Below, piece after piece: positions 8,592-17,279 of a stretch of 64,000 nucleotides of DNA. Origin of the DNA: Mangrovibacterium sp041596335 (GTDB lineage Bacteria; Bacteroidota; Bacteroidia; Bacteroidales; Prolixibacteraceae). Numbering within the stretch: position 1 is the stretch's first letter; every line of letters starts with the position of its first letter. The stretch is taken from NCBI RefSeq assembly GCF_041596335.1, contig NZ_JBFHIT010000023.1, positions 7,650 through 71,649 on the forward strand. The letters run 5' to 3'. A program made the position numbers and the translations under genes. The notes under the pieces are model-generated. The model was given only the letters and a program-made list of their open reading frames with translations, ran no database searches and was not told the origin of the DNA.

Positions 8592-10565
8592 TTAAAGGAT
8601 GGTACGGTTGCCTAGCTGTTCACTCAGGTCTTTGGCTACCTTTTTTAAATTGATATGTTGGTTTTGGCAGTCCATTACAGCGTCCCAGTTTCCGGTAGCT
8701 GCAGCTGACTGTATTTGTTTTTCAAGCTCTTTTAGCATAAAACGAACCTTGCTGAGTTTGTATTCCTGAACAATTTTTGGAACCAGCAGATCCAGTATTT
8801 CATGTTCTTCCTCGACAAAAGCGCCGCCTTTTTTCCAGCGTTTACTTTCAATGTATTTGTCGGCCAGTAAATCGGTTGCCAGTTGGCTGATTTGCGGGTC
8901 GCTGTGGTGAATAAAGAATGGAGCCGGTTTAAAAGCCGGATTGTCGAGGTTCTCAGCAAATAAATCGAGTACCCGGTTTATTAAGTCATTGTCGGAGCTT
9001 AACCCGTCGTTGTCAATCTCTTCCAACACAAATTGCCCTACCGACAGGCTGATTGGCTCACCGTTCTCGTCTTCTTCCTCAAATACTTCTTCATGGAAAT
9101 ATTTTAGCATGATGCGGATAATTTCGCGCTCTTCAATCTCGCAGGTATACTGAGATTTAACAGCAGCTACCTGAGGTTTTTGATTGTGTTGTTCAGGGTC
9201 GAAATCAGGATCGAAGGGGTTTTGGTGGTTGTCCCGATAGCTTTTCTTTTGAAGATCCTCGGTTTGTTTTTGAATGATTTTTCGAACCTGATCGTAAAGA
9301 ACTTCTTCCTGAACATCCATTAGCCGGCTGCAATCCTGAATATAGATTGACCGGGTGATGGCATCGGGAACAATGGCGATGGACCGGACGATGTCGTTCA
9401 CCAAACGGGATTTTTCAATCGGGTCGTTGTTTGCACCCTTCATCAGCAGTTTGGTTTTGAATCGAATAAAGTCGGTTTCGTTTTCGGCGATGTAGGCTGT
9501 TAACTGACTGGAACTCATCGATCGAGAGAATGAATCGGGATCTTCGCCATCGGGAAGCAGCAGTACTTTTACGTTGATGCCTTCTTCAAGAACCAGGTCG
9601 ATTCCTCGCAGCGAAGCTTTAATCCCGGCAGCATCGCCATCGTAAATAATGGTAATGTTGGGAGTGAAGCGTTTGATGAGCCGAATTTGGTCGTGTGTGA
9701 GCGCTGTTCCCGATGAAGCCACAACATTTTCAATGCCAGCCTGATGCATCGAAAGCACATCCGTGTATCCTTCAACCAGATAACATTTATCCAGTCGGGT
9801 AATGTCGCGTTTTGCCTGGTAAATTCCGTACAATACCCGACTTTTATGGTAGATCTCCGACTCGGGCGAGTTGAGGTATTTCGCGATGTTTTTATCACTT
9901 TTAAGTGTTCGGCCGCCAAAGGCGATTACCCGGCCGGCCACATTGTGAATCGGGAACATTACCCGTCCGGCAAAACGATCGCGCACCCAGTCGTCGCGCT
10001 TAATTGTGAGCCCCGATTTCTCGAGGAACTCCATTTTGTAGCCCTGTTTTTGGGCATTCTGGGAGAAAATGTCCTTTCCGTCGGGGCAAAAGCCGAGGTC
10101 GAATTTTTTAATGATCTCGTCCCGAATTCCCCGTTCACGAAGATAGCTGAGCCCAACGCTCCGGCCTTCAATTTCCTCATTCAGGTATCGGCTGAAATAC
10201 TTTTGCGCGTAAGCCGACACGATCATCATGCTTTCGCGATCGTCTTTTTGCTTGATTTGTTCCGGAGTTTCTTCCTCCTCCTTTACATCGATACTGTACT
10301 TCTTCGCCAGCCACTTTAGCGCTTCTGGATAGCTGAGCGACTCGTGCTCCATGATGAAATTGACCGCATTACCGCCTTTGCCGCAACCAAAGCACTTGAA
10401 AATACCCTTGGCCGGCGATACCGTGAACGATGGAGTTTTTTCGTTGTGAAAAGGGCAGTTTCCGAGCATGTTTACCCCTCGGCGTTTGAGGGTTACAAAC
10501 TCGCCAACTACCTCCGAAATCTCGGCGGCATCAATAATTCGATCTATCGTATACTGGTCAATCAT
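8592..10565 (-). CDS. dnaG: DNA primase
   Basis: 657 residues, replication primase. The N-terminal zinc-binding domain is complete: C37-x2-H40-x17-C58-x2-C61. The RNA polymerase core follows, with the TOPRIM signature YLVEGYTDVLSMHQAGIENVVASSG around 260-290 and the acidic IIYDGDAAG motif. The C-terminal helicase-binding region (about 480-657) is divergent, as is usual. A perfect minus-strand TAnnTTTG (10572-10579) lies just 7 nt ahead of the start, so the leader would be extremely short. It is not in the classic rpsU-dnaG-rpoD order; a Nim-like gene follows. Confidence 0.97.
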   Translation of the reverse strand: MIDQYTIDRIIDAAEISEVVGEFVTLKRRGVNMLGNCPFHNEKTPSFTVSPAKGIFKCFGCGKGGNAVNFIMEHESLSYPEALKWLAKKYSIDVKEEEETPEQIKQKDDRESMMIVSAYAQKYFSRYLNEEIEGRSVGLSYLRERGIRDEIIKKFDLGFCPDGKDIFSQNAQKQGYKMEFLEKSGLTIKRDDWVRDRFAGRVMFPIHNVAGRVIAFGGRTLKSDKNIAKYLNSPESEIYHKSRVLYGIYQAKRDITRLDKCYLVEGYTDVLSMHQAGIENVVASSGTALTHDQIRLIKRFTPNITIIYDGDAAGIKASLRGIDLVLEEGINVKVLLLPDGEDPDSFSRSMSSSQLTAYIAENETDFIRFKTKLLMKGANNDPIEKSRLVNDIVRSIAIVPDAITRSIYIQDCSRLMDVQEEVLYDQVRKIIQKQTEDLQKKSYRDNHQNPFDPDFDPEQHNQKPQVAAVKSQYTCEIEEREIIRIMLKYFHEEVFEEEDENGEPISLSVGQFVLEEIDNDGLSSDNDLINRVLDLFAENLDNPAFKPAPFFIHHSDPQISQLATDLLADKYIESKRWKKGGAFVEEEHEILDLLVPKIVQEYKLSKVRFMLKELEKQIQSAAATGNWDAVMDCQNQHINLKKVAKDLSEQLGNRTIL

Positions 10566-10571
10566 GTGTTA

Positions 10572-10579
10572 CAAAAGTA
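10572..10579 (-). promoter_or_regulatory. -7 element ahead of dnaG
   Basis: TACTTTTG on the minus strand, ending 7 nt before the start codon. No good -33 TTTG at normal spacing. The transcript would be almost leaderless. Confidence 0.4.
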
Positions 10580-10781
10580 GCAAAAAATGGCGCTTTTTTG
10601 GGAGCAAAAATCGGGTTGCAGTCGCTTTTTGGGCCGGTGGCCGATCAATTTTAGTGCATCGTTCGTGGCGGTTCTCTACCTGAGCTGGTTGGGGCTGAAT
10701 TTGCTTCAAATTTAGTTATGAACATTTAAATACATGGCTGTATGTAGAGGAGGCTTTTGAGCCTTGTTGCTACGTTCAAAA

Positions 10782-11534
10782 CTACACCAGCAACAAAAAT
10801 GCGGATAGTGCTGTGATGATAATAACCGCTGAGCGATAGACTTTTTCGGGAAGTACTTTTACCAGTTTAATCCCCAGCATGGCTCCAAGCGCAATAGCCG
10901 GAAGGGTTACTAGATCGATTGTCAGCGATTGCCAGCTAATTGTTTTCCATACGAAAATATGCAACGGAAATTTAAAATAGTTTACAATGAGGAAAAACCA
11001 GGCTGAGGTGCCAATGAAATTATTTTTCGGCAAGTGAATGGCTAGCAGGTAGATGGCAAATATGGGGCCGGCCACATTACCAATCATGGTAGCAAATCCC
11101 CCCAGAACACCCATCGATGCTGCAAACCACCATTGGTCGGGAAAGAACTGTTTCCCCTTTTTGCGATCGTGCCACAGCATAATTCCGATGCACAGAAACA
11201 CCAAAATGGCGATGATGTCTTTAAATTGCTCATCGTTGACAATTTCACCCACCCAAAGAGCCAGACCAATTCCAACAAAAGCCCAGGGGATAATTTTCCA
11301 CAAATACGACCATTCGGCATGCCTTCTGTAGTATAACACCCCAAACAGATCGGCGATCATCAAAATGGGCAGCAAAACTCCGGTTGACTGTTTTCCTCCG
11401 AAGATGATGGCCAAAACGGGAACGACGATCATGGATACGCCCGGAACGCCAACTTTGGACATGCCGATGAGCATGGCACAAAAGGCCATGAGGAGCCACT
11501 GAATGAGGTTGAGGTCGAAAAGGTGAAATTCCAT
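10782..11534 (-). CDS. TauE/SafE-family permease
   Basis: 250 residues, about eight hydrophobic helices. The N-terminal half with GMSKVGVPGVSM and the repeated second half with GGFATMIGNVAGP are the two internal-repeat signatures of the TauE/SafE family (sulfite, sulfoacetate or other small organic anion exporters of the inner membrane). The substrate is unknown. It stands alone between dnaG and the WxxGxW-repeat gene; no sulfur genes are nearby. Confidence 0.87.
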   Translation of the reverse strand: MEFHLFDLNLIQWLLMAFCAMLIGMSKVGVPGVSMIVVPVLAIIFGGKQSTGVLLPILMIADLFGVLYYRRHAEWSYLWKIIPWAFVGIGLALWVGEIVNDEQFKDIIAILVFLCIGIMLWHDRKKGKQFFPDQWWFAASMGVLGGFATMIGNVAGPIFAIYLLAIHLPKNNFIGTSAWFFLIVNYFKFPLHIFVWKTISWQSLTIDLVTLPAIALGAMLGIKLVKVLPEKVYRSAVIIITALSAFLLLV

Positions 11535-11700
11535 GCCGTTTGTTTGGTTGCATCAAAGTTAAAAAAGAAGACCAAACTAAGTCCGATCTTCCTTCTCAAT
11601 TAAACATTTCACACCAACAAGTGTCGAAAATGCACCTTGCTTAAAGTGTTTTATCTTGTTGATTGTCAAATTTAGCGGGGGTGGAGCGCTTTCATTCTGC

Positions 11701-12036
11701 TTATTTGGAAAACCATCTTTTTTTGTCGATTCGCTCCCAATGGCCGGAAATCCATTTCCAACCTCGCGGAACCTCTTTCCAGTAGCCGGGAGCCCAAGTG
11801 TAGTCTTCTTTTGATGGAACCCAGCCCGGAACGACCCAAACATAGATTTTGTGCTCGCGCGACCAAATCCAGTGGCCCGGAATTAGCACATAGCCTAGTC
11901 CCGGTTTTGGCGGTGGTATCATATACTGGGCAGGTGGTTGCGGCTTTTGTGCGACAGTAACCTGCGCGCTACTATTTTGGCTGCTCAAAAGCCAGCTTGA
12001 TAAACAAAGGAACAGGATTAGCGTTGCTTTTTTCAT
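11701..12036 (-). CDS. Exported WxxGxW/YxWGxW-repeat protein
   Basis: 111 residues. Signal peptide of about 24 residues (hydrophobic core ending in SSAQ), a Pro-rich linker, then four short aromatic repeats built on P-G-(H/W/Y)-W: PGHWIW, PGWVPS, PGYWKE, SGHWER. This is the pattern of the YXWGXW-repeat proteins, small periplasmic or surface proteins of unknown role. It is a single gene. I am sure of the repeat type but not of function. Confidence 0.75.
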   Translation of the reverse strand: MKKATLILFLCLSSWLLSSQNSSAQVTVAQKPQPPAQYMIPPPKPGLGYVLIPGHWIWSREHKIYVWVVPGWVPSKEDYTWAPGYWKEVPRGWKWISGHWERIDKKRWFSK

Positions 12037-12166
12037 TGGTGTTGAAAATTGATACCGAAAAAGTTACAGCCCAAAAATAATGCCACAATCTGTTCATCGA
12101 ATGTCGTTTTAATTTCGGTTGGGGATGGCCTGATAACGGGGGCGCAAATTGATTGGTGTGAGGGGA

Positions 12167-12550
12167 TTAGAACACTTTTTGTTCCAGATCGTGAATGTCC
12201 TTTTTGCTCAGATTTTTAAACAGGCGCTGTAGTTGCTGTGTGGCTTTCACTTTAATTTCGGGAGTGATGTGATCGCTAATTTGGTTGAGGGCAAAAATAA
12301 GCACGCCGAGATCGTCGCTGAATCCGACCAATGGCGCCAGATCGGGTATTGCATCGGTTGGTAAAATGAAATAGCCCAAGGCAGCAGTAATGGTGATCTT
12401 CGCCGTTAACGGAACCAAGGGATCTTTCATCAAATAATAGAGTAGCAGTGCAGCATAAACAACCTTAGCGCCTGCCAGTTCGGCAACCTGCTGCAATTTC
12501 TCTTTGAACGATATTTCGGAGAAGTATTTTTTATATCCCAGATCCGTCAT
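12167..12550 (-). CDS. YkvA family (DUF1232) membrane protein
   Basis: 127 residues. The DUF1232 signature is seen as ALGYFILPTDAIPDLAPLVGFSDDLGVL (about 55-82), with a hydrophobic helix at 28-42. The family is small and membrane-associated with unknown biochemical role. Its start overlaps the stop of dusB by 4 bases, so translation is probably coupled. Confidence 0.85.
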   Translation of the reverse strand: MTDLGYKKYFSEISFKEKLQQVAELAGAKVVYAALLLYYLMKDPLVPLTAKITITAALGYFILPTDAIPDLAPLVGFSDDLGVLIFALNQISDHITPEIKVKATQQLQRLFKNLSKKDIHDLEQKVF

Positions 12551-13560
12551 TTTAGTCTAATGTCTGTATAATCAACCCTCAAGTCGCCATAGAGTTCAAT
12601 TATTTCATTCATTATTTTGTCGAGCTCGTCGACTTGTGTTGCCTGAAGCATTTTGATTCGGTGAGTCCGGAAGTTTGGAACGCCCGGGAAATAACGCGCG
12701 AAATGCCGGCGCATCATCAGAATCGCACTCAGCGGGTTGCCTTTCCAGTCGGCAGTTATTCGGAGTTGCTCCTGCATGTGGTGGACAATTTCGGTAACAG
12801 TAGGAGGCGGCAGTAACTCGCCGGTTTTCAGGTAGTGTTTAATTTCGTTGAAAATCCACGGACGACCAATAGCCCCGCGGCCAATCATCAAGCCATCAAC
12901 GCCTGTTTGCTTTAGTAATTCAGCCGCTTTTTCGGGCCCGTTGATGTCGCCATTGCCAATAATGGGAATGTGGATGTGCGGACTGTTTTTAACTTCGCCA
13001 ATAAGCGTCCAGTCGGCTTCGCCGCTATATAGCTGGCTGCGCGTTCGTCCGTGAATAGCCAGAGCCGCAATTCCAACATCTTGCAGGCGTTCGGCAACTT
13101 CAAGTATTACTTTCGAGTTTTCGTCCCAGCCCAAACGGGTTTTGGCGGTAACGGGCAACGACACATTTTTGACCACTTCGGCGGCCATTTGTTGCATCTT
13201 TGGTAGATCTTGCAAAAGCGCTGAACAGGCTCCTTTTCTTACAATCTTTTTCATTGGACAACCAAAGTTGAGATCGATAAAATCCGGTTTCAGCTCCTCG
13301 GCAATGCGAGCTGCGTTGGCCATCGATTCAACATCGTAGCCGTATATTTGAATGGCAATCGGGCGATCCTCATCCGAAAGCTCCATTTTCATCCGTGTTT
13401 TTTCCACCTCCCGGATGAGTGCCTCCGACGACACAAATTCGGTGTACATTACATCAACGCCATTCAACTTACAAATGCGTCGAAACGATTTGTAGGTTAC
13501 ATCCTCCATCGGCGCCAAAAAAAGTGGCGTCCCTTCCAGCTCAATTGATCCAATCTTCAC
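12547..13560 (-). CDS. dusB: tRNA-dihydrouridine synthase
   Basis: 337 residues, an FMN-dependent enzyme that reduces uridines in the tRNA D-loop. Visible: N-terminal FLAPMEDVT, the FGCPMKK segment, the GACSALLQDL catalytic-loop region, NGDI and GLMIGRGAIGRPWIF, all characteristic of the TIM-barrel Dus family and closest to DusB. A promoter at 13584-13614 fits the start at 13560. It overlaps ykvA-like downstream. Confidence 0.94.
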   Translation of the reverse strand: MKIGSIELEGTPLFLAPMEDVTYKSFRRICKLNGVDVMYTEFVSSEALIREVEKTRMKMELSDEDRPIAIQIYGYDVESMANAARIAEELKPDFIDLNFGCPMKKIVRKGACSALLQDLPKMQQMAAEVVKNVSLPVTAKTRLGWDENSKVILEVAERLQDVGIAALAIHGRTRSQLYSGEADWTLIGEVKNSPHIHIPIIGNGDINGPEKAAELLKQTGVDGLMIGRGAIGRPWIFNEIKHYLKTGELLPPPTVTEIVHHMQEQLRITADWKGNPLSAILMMRRHFARYFPGVPNFRTHRIKMLQATQVDELDKIMNEIIELYGDLRVDYTDIRLK

Positions 13561-13583
13561 GTTTTCAAAAATTTATTTCGGGG

Positions 13584-13614
13584 CAAAGATAGTCGATTAT
13601 CGCATTCGGCGAAA
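13584..13614 (-). promoter_or_regulatory. Promoter for dusB
   Basis: Minus-strand TTTC (13614-13611), 19 nt, TATCTTTG (13591-13584). It puts the transcript start about 17 nt before the ATG. Confidence 0.55.
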
Positions 13615-13863
13615 GTAGCCAATACCAGGGCGTTTATCGGGCTGATTTTCATTGCGATTTCTCTGGATGGCAAAACTTGTGGGTGAAGCTGATTCCTACG
13701 TTGAAGTGTTGCCTGCAGGATCAGCGCGAATTTCTTTCTAAAAAATATTTTCCTAAAAGAAGTTAATAGTGAAACAACCGATTTAAAAATGGCGTAATTT
13801 TCATTCGGATATTTGGAGTGAGTTTATCGTTAAGTTAGAACTAATTTTTAAAAAATAAAGGTT
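13615..13863. other. Intergenic, no gene seen
   Basis: Between the dusB promoter and the microprotein at 13864. AT-rich toward the right end. I see no complete promoter or frame worth naming. Confidence 0.4.
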
Positions 13864-13974
13864 ATGGCAAAAACACCGGAAGTAAAGAAAAGCGTCAAAA
13901 AAGAAGCCACAAAGTCGTTGAAAGAAAAGCGACTGGAGAAAAAGGAAAAGAAAGCGAATAAGCCAAAGGCCTAA
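13864..13974 (+). CDS. Lys-rich 36-residue microprotein
   Basis: ATG at 13864 to TAA at 13972-13974 gives 36 residues, about 40% Lys plus Arg with no hydrophobic segment and almost no aromatic residue. It begins MAKTPEVKKSVKKEATKSL. The frame is followed within 24 bases by a very strong terminator (13998-14036) and preceded by an AT-rich leader, which is why I call it real. Similar tiny basic proteins occur in other Bacteroidota as far as I recall. A nucleic-acid or ribosome-binding role is only a guess from charge. Confidence 0.65.
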   Translation: MAKTPEVKKSVKKEATKSLKEKRLEKKEKKANKPKA

Positions 13975-13997
13975 TCGATTTCCATAAATAAACGCTT

Positions 13998-14036
13998 AAA
14001 CGATGCTCTATGTCAGACATGGAGCATCGTTTTTTT
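13998..14036 (+). terminator. Strong Rho-independent terminator
   Basis: Outer stem AAACGATGCTC (13998-14008) / GAGCATCGTTT (14022-14032), continued inward by ATGT/ACAT, followed by a T run. Confidence 0.9.
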
Positions 14037-14214
14037 ATGGCTCATAGCAGGCGGGCTTTAGAACTAAAATGCCCGGATAGATTGTCAAATCCTATGTTCG
14101 TGCTCAATTTAACTCATCCTGTCGGTGGGGAATCTAGCCCAAACTACCTCGGTCTTGTTTTAAGCTGTTTGGGTGAATGTGTTTTGCTGGTTTTGGCCTT
14201 TTCGGGCTGGAGAA

Positions 14215-14244
14215 TTTGTATTCGGCAAGCTTTCCCTATATTTG
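14215..14244 (+). promoter_or_regulatory. Promoter for the CPBP protease
   Basis: TTTG at 14215-14218, 18 nt, TATATTTG at 14237-14244. Transcription near 14250 leaves the ATG at 14263 as the first usable start and rules out the longer frame beginning at 14173. Confidence 0.65.
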
Positions 14245-14262
14245 GATTCTAAACTAACGTAT

Positions 14263-15207
14263 ATGCTTTTTACTGCTTTTCAGGAGATGCGATCGGGGTC
14301 TCAATTTATCATGGCTTTATTCGTCATTCTGGTGTCTGTGCTGGCAGTCATGGTGTTGTCGGTTTTTGCTGCTATTCCGTTTTTTGGGTTCGATGGATTT
14401 TTAGCTGTGTCAAGTGCAGCCGATCTGGATAACCCGGATCACATTTTTGTATTGAAATACATTCAAACGATGCAGTCAATAGGCATGTTTGTACTCCCTC
14501 CATTTGTTATTGGATGGCTGTTCGCGGGCGATTCTCTGAAGTATTTGTCAATGAAGAGGCCCGTTCGTGGGCGCCTGTTGCTGATGGGGATTCTTGGATT
14601 GTTGGTTAGCACGCCCTTTATCACAGTCGTTGGCTATCTGAATCAGGAAATGACCTTTCCTAACTGGCTTTCGGGGGTTGAACAGTGGATGCGGGGCATG
14701 GAAGATCAAGCCGAAATGACGATTGAGAAGTTTATCGAAGTGCAGAGTACTGGCGGGTTGATGTTCAATCTGTTTATGATTGCTGTTATTCCGGCTTTAG
14801 GCGAGGAGTTTTTGTTTCGGGGTGTGATTCAGCAAATATTCACCAAGATGGCGCGAAACTATCATGTCGGCATCTGGGTTTCTGCTTTCCTGTTCAGCGC
14901 ATTGCATTTGCAGTTTTTTGGTTTTGTACCTCGCTTGTTACTGGGTGCTTTGTTTGGCTATTTCCTGGTGTATAGCGGATCGATCTGGGTTCCGGTAGCC
15001 GCCCATTTTATTAATAATACCATTGGAGTGCTGAGTTTGCACGCAGCCCGAAACGGACAATCCGGTTTGGAAAAAGTTGTCGACCCGGATTTTTCGGCCG
15101 GCATATCCTTCTATTGGCCGGTTGCGCTTGTGAGCCTTCTGGTTACCATTCGGTTAGTCTATCTGATGAAAAAGCGTTTGAATGTAGTCCCTGCCGGTTT
15201 GGATTAA
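14263..15207 (+). CDS. CPBP-family intramembrane metalloprotease
   Basis: 314 residues, about eight membrane helices. The three CPBP/Abi motifs are intact: E181-E182-x-x-x-R186, the H215 of FSALH, and H248 with Asn251/Asn252 in AHFINNT. These residues form the metal site of Rce1-like intramembrane proteases. The substrate is unknown. It ends with a 4-base overlap against the convergent gene at 15204. Confidence 0.88.
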   Translation: MLFTAFQEMRSGSQFIMALFVILVSVLAVMVLSVFAAIPFFGFDGFLAVSSAADLDNPDHIFVLKYIQTMQSIGMFVLPPFVIGWLFAGDSLKYLSMKRPVRGRLLLMGILGLLVSTPFITVVGYLNQEMTFPNWLSGVEQWMRGMEDQAEMTIEKFIEVQSTGGLMFNLFMIAVIPALGEEFLFRGVIQQIFTKMARNYHVGIWVSAFLFSALHLQFFGFVPRLLLGALFGYFLVYSGSIWVPVAAHFINNTIGVLSLHAARNGQSGLEKVVDPDFSAGISFYWPVALVSLLVTIRLVYLMKKRLNVVPAGLD

Positions 15208-15932
15208 AAGAGATTTGCCTGAAGTTTTTCGGCTTCAATTTTTTTAAGTTCCGACGGACGATAGACGTAGGTTACACCGTAATCGGCTGCTTTTTCTCGT
15301 TTTATGTCTTCTGAAAGAGTACTGAACTTTTGTTCTATCTCGTTCCATACGAGCTGAATCAGTGCGTCAGCCTCGTCGCGAACCTGAATCATTTGTTCCG
15401 AAGCCCGGTTGGTAATATTTTGAAGCATCTTTTGGTTGCGGTAGGCTTCGACAAAAAAATCGAAATGCACTTTTACCAAGGCGATTGACGGGCTGTAGAT
15501 TGGGCTTCCACCTTTCATGCATCGTTGGTGTTCCCCGTTAATAATTCGTTCGCCCCATTCAAGAACATCTTTTTCCAGATTCATAGCCGGAATTCGCTGC
15601 GAATCTACCTCGAGGCCATAGAACGCCCGAACTTCGGGTTTCATTTCTTCCCGAATAACAGCAAAAGTAAGGACTTGTGCAAAGTGGGTTAAATAGAGTT
15701 TTGCTTTTTTGAAAATTTCGCCGTATTCACGCGACTTGTCAAACTGATTTTGCTTCGCATTATTTAGCTGACGGATTGCTCCGGAAAGTCTTGGGTAAAT
15801 TGATTGGAGTTTCTCTAAGCTCAGGTAGCTGAAAGCCAAGTCATTGTAGGGGACGCGTTTCCCTTTTTCCAATGCGGTCTCAATGGCACGCATTCTGGCC
15901 TGATCTGTATTTGGCAACCTTCGGTACGGCAT
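15204..15932 (-). CDS. Conserved Bacteroidota protein of unknown function
   Basis: 242 residues from the ATG at 15932 (MPYRRLPNTDQAR); an in-frame GTG at 15956 would add eight residues. I prefer the ATG because the PYRRLPNTD opening looks like a conserved N-terminus. The protein is soluble, largely helical and charged, with no signal peptide, no membrane helix and no motif I can attach to a reaction. It converges on the CPBP gene with a 4-base overlap. Confidence 0.72.
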   Translation of the reverse strand: MPYRRLPNTDQARMRAIETALEKGKRVPYNDLAFSYLSLEKLQSIYPRLSGAIRQLNNAKQNQFDKSREYGEIFKKAKLYLTHFAQVLTFAVIREEMKPEVRAFYGLEVDSQRIPAMNLEKDVLEWGERIINGEHQRCMKGGSPIYSPSIALVKVHFDFFVEAYRNQKMLQNITNRASEQMIQVRDEADALIQLVWNEIEQKFSTLSEDIKREKAADYGVTYVYRPSELKKIEAEKLQANLF

Positions 15933-16106
15933 AATCGCAAATTTTTCTGATATCACGAAGTTACGAAATCAGACAGGGGCCTTGGATTAGTCGTAAAAAA
16001 ACTAATTAACAAACTGCTGTTCAAAACCCGTTGTTTTCCATGTGTTTACGTTCTTACTTAGACATAAGCAAGAATATTGGCTTGTAAATAAGGATGTTCT
16101 TGTCGC

Positions 16107-17099
16107 TTATTTGGAGATTTCGAGCATCCTGAAAATTGGCTTTTGGGCTTCTCTAATGATGTTCTCAGGAAGTTGAATTTCAGGTTGTTCGTGTTTTAAA
16201 CAGATGTAAAGTTTTTGTAAGCTGTTCAGTTTCATGTAGGAACAATCGTTGCAGGCGCAAGTTGAATCGTTTGATGGTGCCGGGATAAAGATTTTGTCAG
16301 GGCAAGCTTTCTTCATTTGGTGCAAAATGCCACTTTCAGTTGCCACGATAAACTTTTTAGCCGGGCTGTCTTGTACGTATTGTAAAAGCGATGCAGTCGA
16401 CCCAATATGTTTGGCGACTAAAAGTACCGGTTTTTCACATTCAGGATGCGCGATGAATTCTGCGTCCTTATGTTGATCCATCAAATCGATAATTTTCTCA
16501 AGCGAGTATTGCTCGTGTACCATGCAGGCGCCATCCCAAAGCACCATATCGCGGCCGGTCAGGCCGTTGAGGTAGTTTCCCAAATTTTTATCGGGAGCAA
16601 AAATAAGCTTGGTATCTTTGGGGAAGCTATTCACAATTTTAACAGCGTTGGATGAGGTGCAAACCACATCGGTAACCGTTTTAAGGTCGGCCGTACAGTT
16701 GATATACGAAATAACCTTGTGGTCGGGGTAGTTGGCCTTGAAAGCTTTGAATTTCTCGATAGGTGCAGATTCGGCCAACGAACAGCCCGCTTTTAGGTCG
16801 GGTAGAATTACTTTTTTCGTTGGGTTGATAATTTTGGCGGTTTCGGCCATAAAATGCACTCCGACAAAAACAATCAGGTCAGCTTCTGTTTTTTCAGCAG
16901 CCTGGGCCAATTGTAAACTATCGCCAACGAAATCGGCAATGTCCTGCAAGTCGGCGTCCACGTAAAAATGGCTCAGGATGACAGCATTCTTTTCCTTCTT
17001 CAAGCGGTTAATTTCATCAACCAATTTCAGAGTCGGATCAATTGGTTCAACAATATGCCCGTTTTGCTCTAACATCACTTGTATCTGTTCTCTTTCCAT
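16107..17099 (-). CDS. nadA: Quinolinate synthase
   Basis: 330 residues from the ATG at 17099. This 4Fe-4S enzyme condenses iminoaspartate with dihydroxyacetone phosphate to quinolinate, the second step of de novo NAD synthesis. Family blocks are HFYVDADLQDIADFVGDSL, DLKAGCSLAE, SYINCTADLKTVTDVVCTSSNA, HPECEKPVL, IVATESGILHQM and CACNDCSYMKLNSL; the cysteines in GCSLA, HPEC and ACNDC are the expected cluster ligands. The frame is open to 17135 but that upstream part overlaps the -7 promoter element. nadB and nadC are not adjacent. Confidence 0.95.
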   Translation of the reverse strand: MEREQIQVMLEQNGHIVEPIDPTLKLVDEINRLKKEKNAVILSHFYVDADLQDIADFVGDSLQLAQAAEKTEADLIVFVGVHFMAETAKIINPTKKVILPDLKAGCSLAESAPIEKFKAFKANYPDHKVISYINCTADLKTVTDVVCTSSNAVKIVNSFPKDTKLIFAPDKNLGNYLNGLTGRDMVLWDGACMVHEQYSLEKIIDLMDQHKDAEFIAHPECEKPVLLVAKHIGSTASLLQYVQDSPAKKFIVATESGILHQMKKACPDKIFIPAPSNDSTCACNDCSYMKLNSLQKLYICLKHEQPEIQLPENIIREAQKPIFRMLEISK

Positions 17100-17132
17100 G
17101 TTGCTAATTTCTTTGCTGAAAAAATGTGGGCG

Positions 17133-17140
17133 CAAAATTA
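17133..17140 (-). promoter_or_regulatory. -7 element deciding the nadA start
   Basis: Minus-strand TAATTTTG, a full TAnnTTTG match. It lies over the first codon of the longest frame, so the true start must be downstream, at 17099. Confidence 0.5.
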
Positions 17141-17228
17141 CGAATTCCTATTAAAAAAACACGTAAACATCTGAAATGTTTTCCGGTGCATTGTGTTCAT
17201 TTGATTGTGTTTCGGATTCGTTAGGGGT

Positions 17229-17259
17229 AAAAAAGCCCCGATCGGAACCGATCGGGGCT
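17229..17259 (-). terminator. Terminator of the beta-galactosidase gene
   Basis: Perfect 12-bp inverted repeat AGCCCCGATCGG (17234-17245) / CCGATCGGGGCT (17248-17259) followed on the minus strand by six Ts. Confidence 0.9.
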
Positions 17260-17279
17260 GCCTGTGGTGAATGTTAATT

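Noticed and set aside
9744..10319. 191-residue frame antisense to dnaG
   Set aside because: It lies wholly within a gene with complete primase motifs; shadow frame of GC-biased codons.
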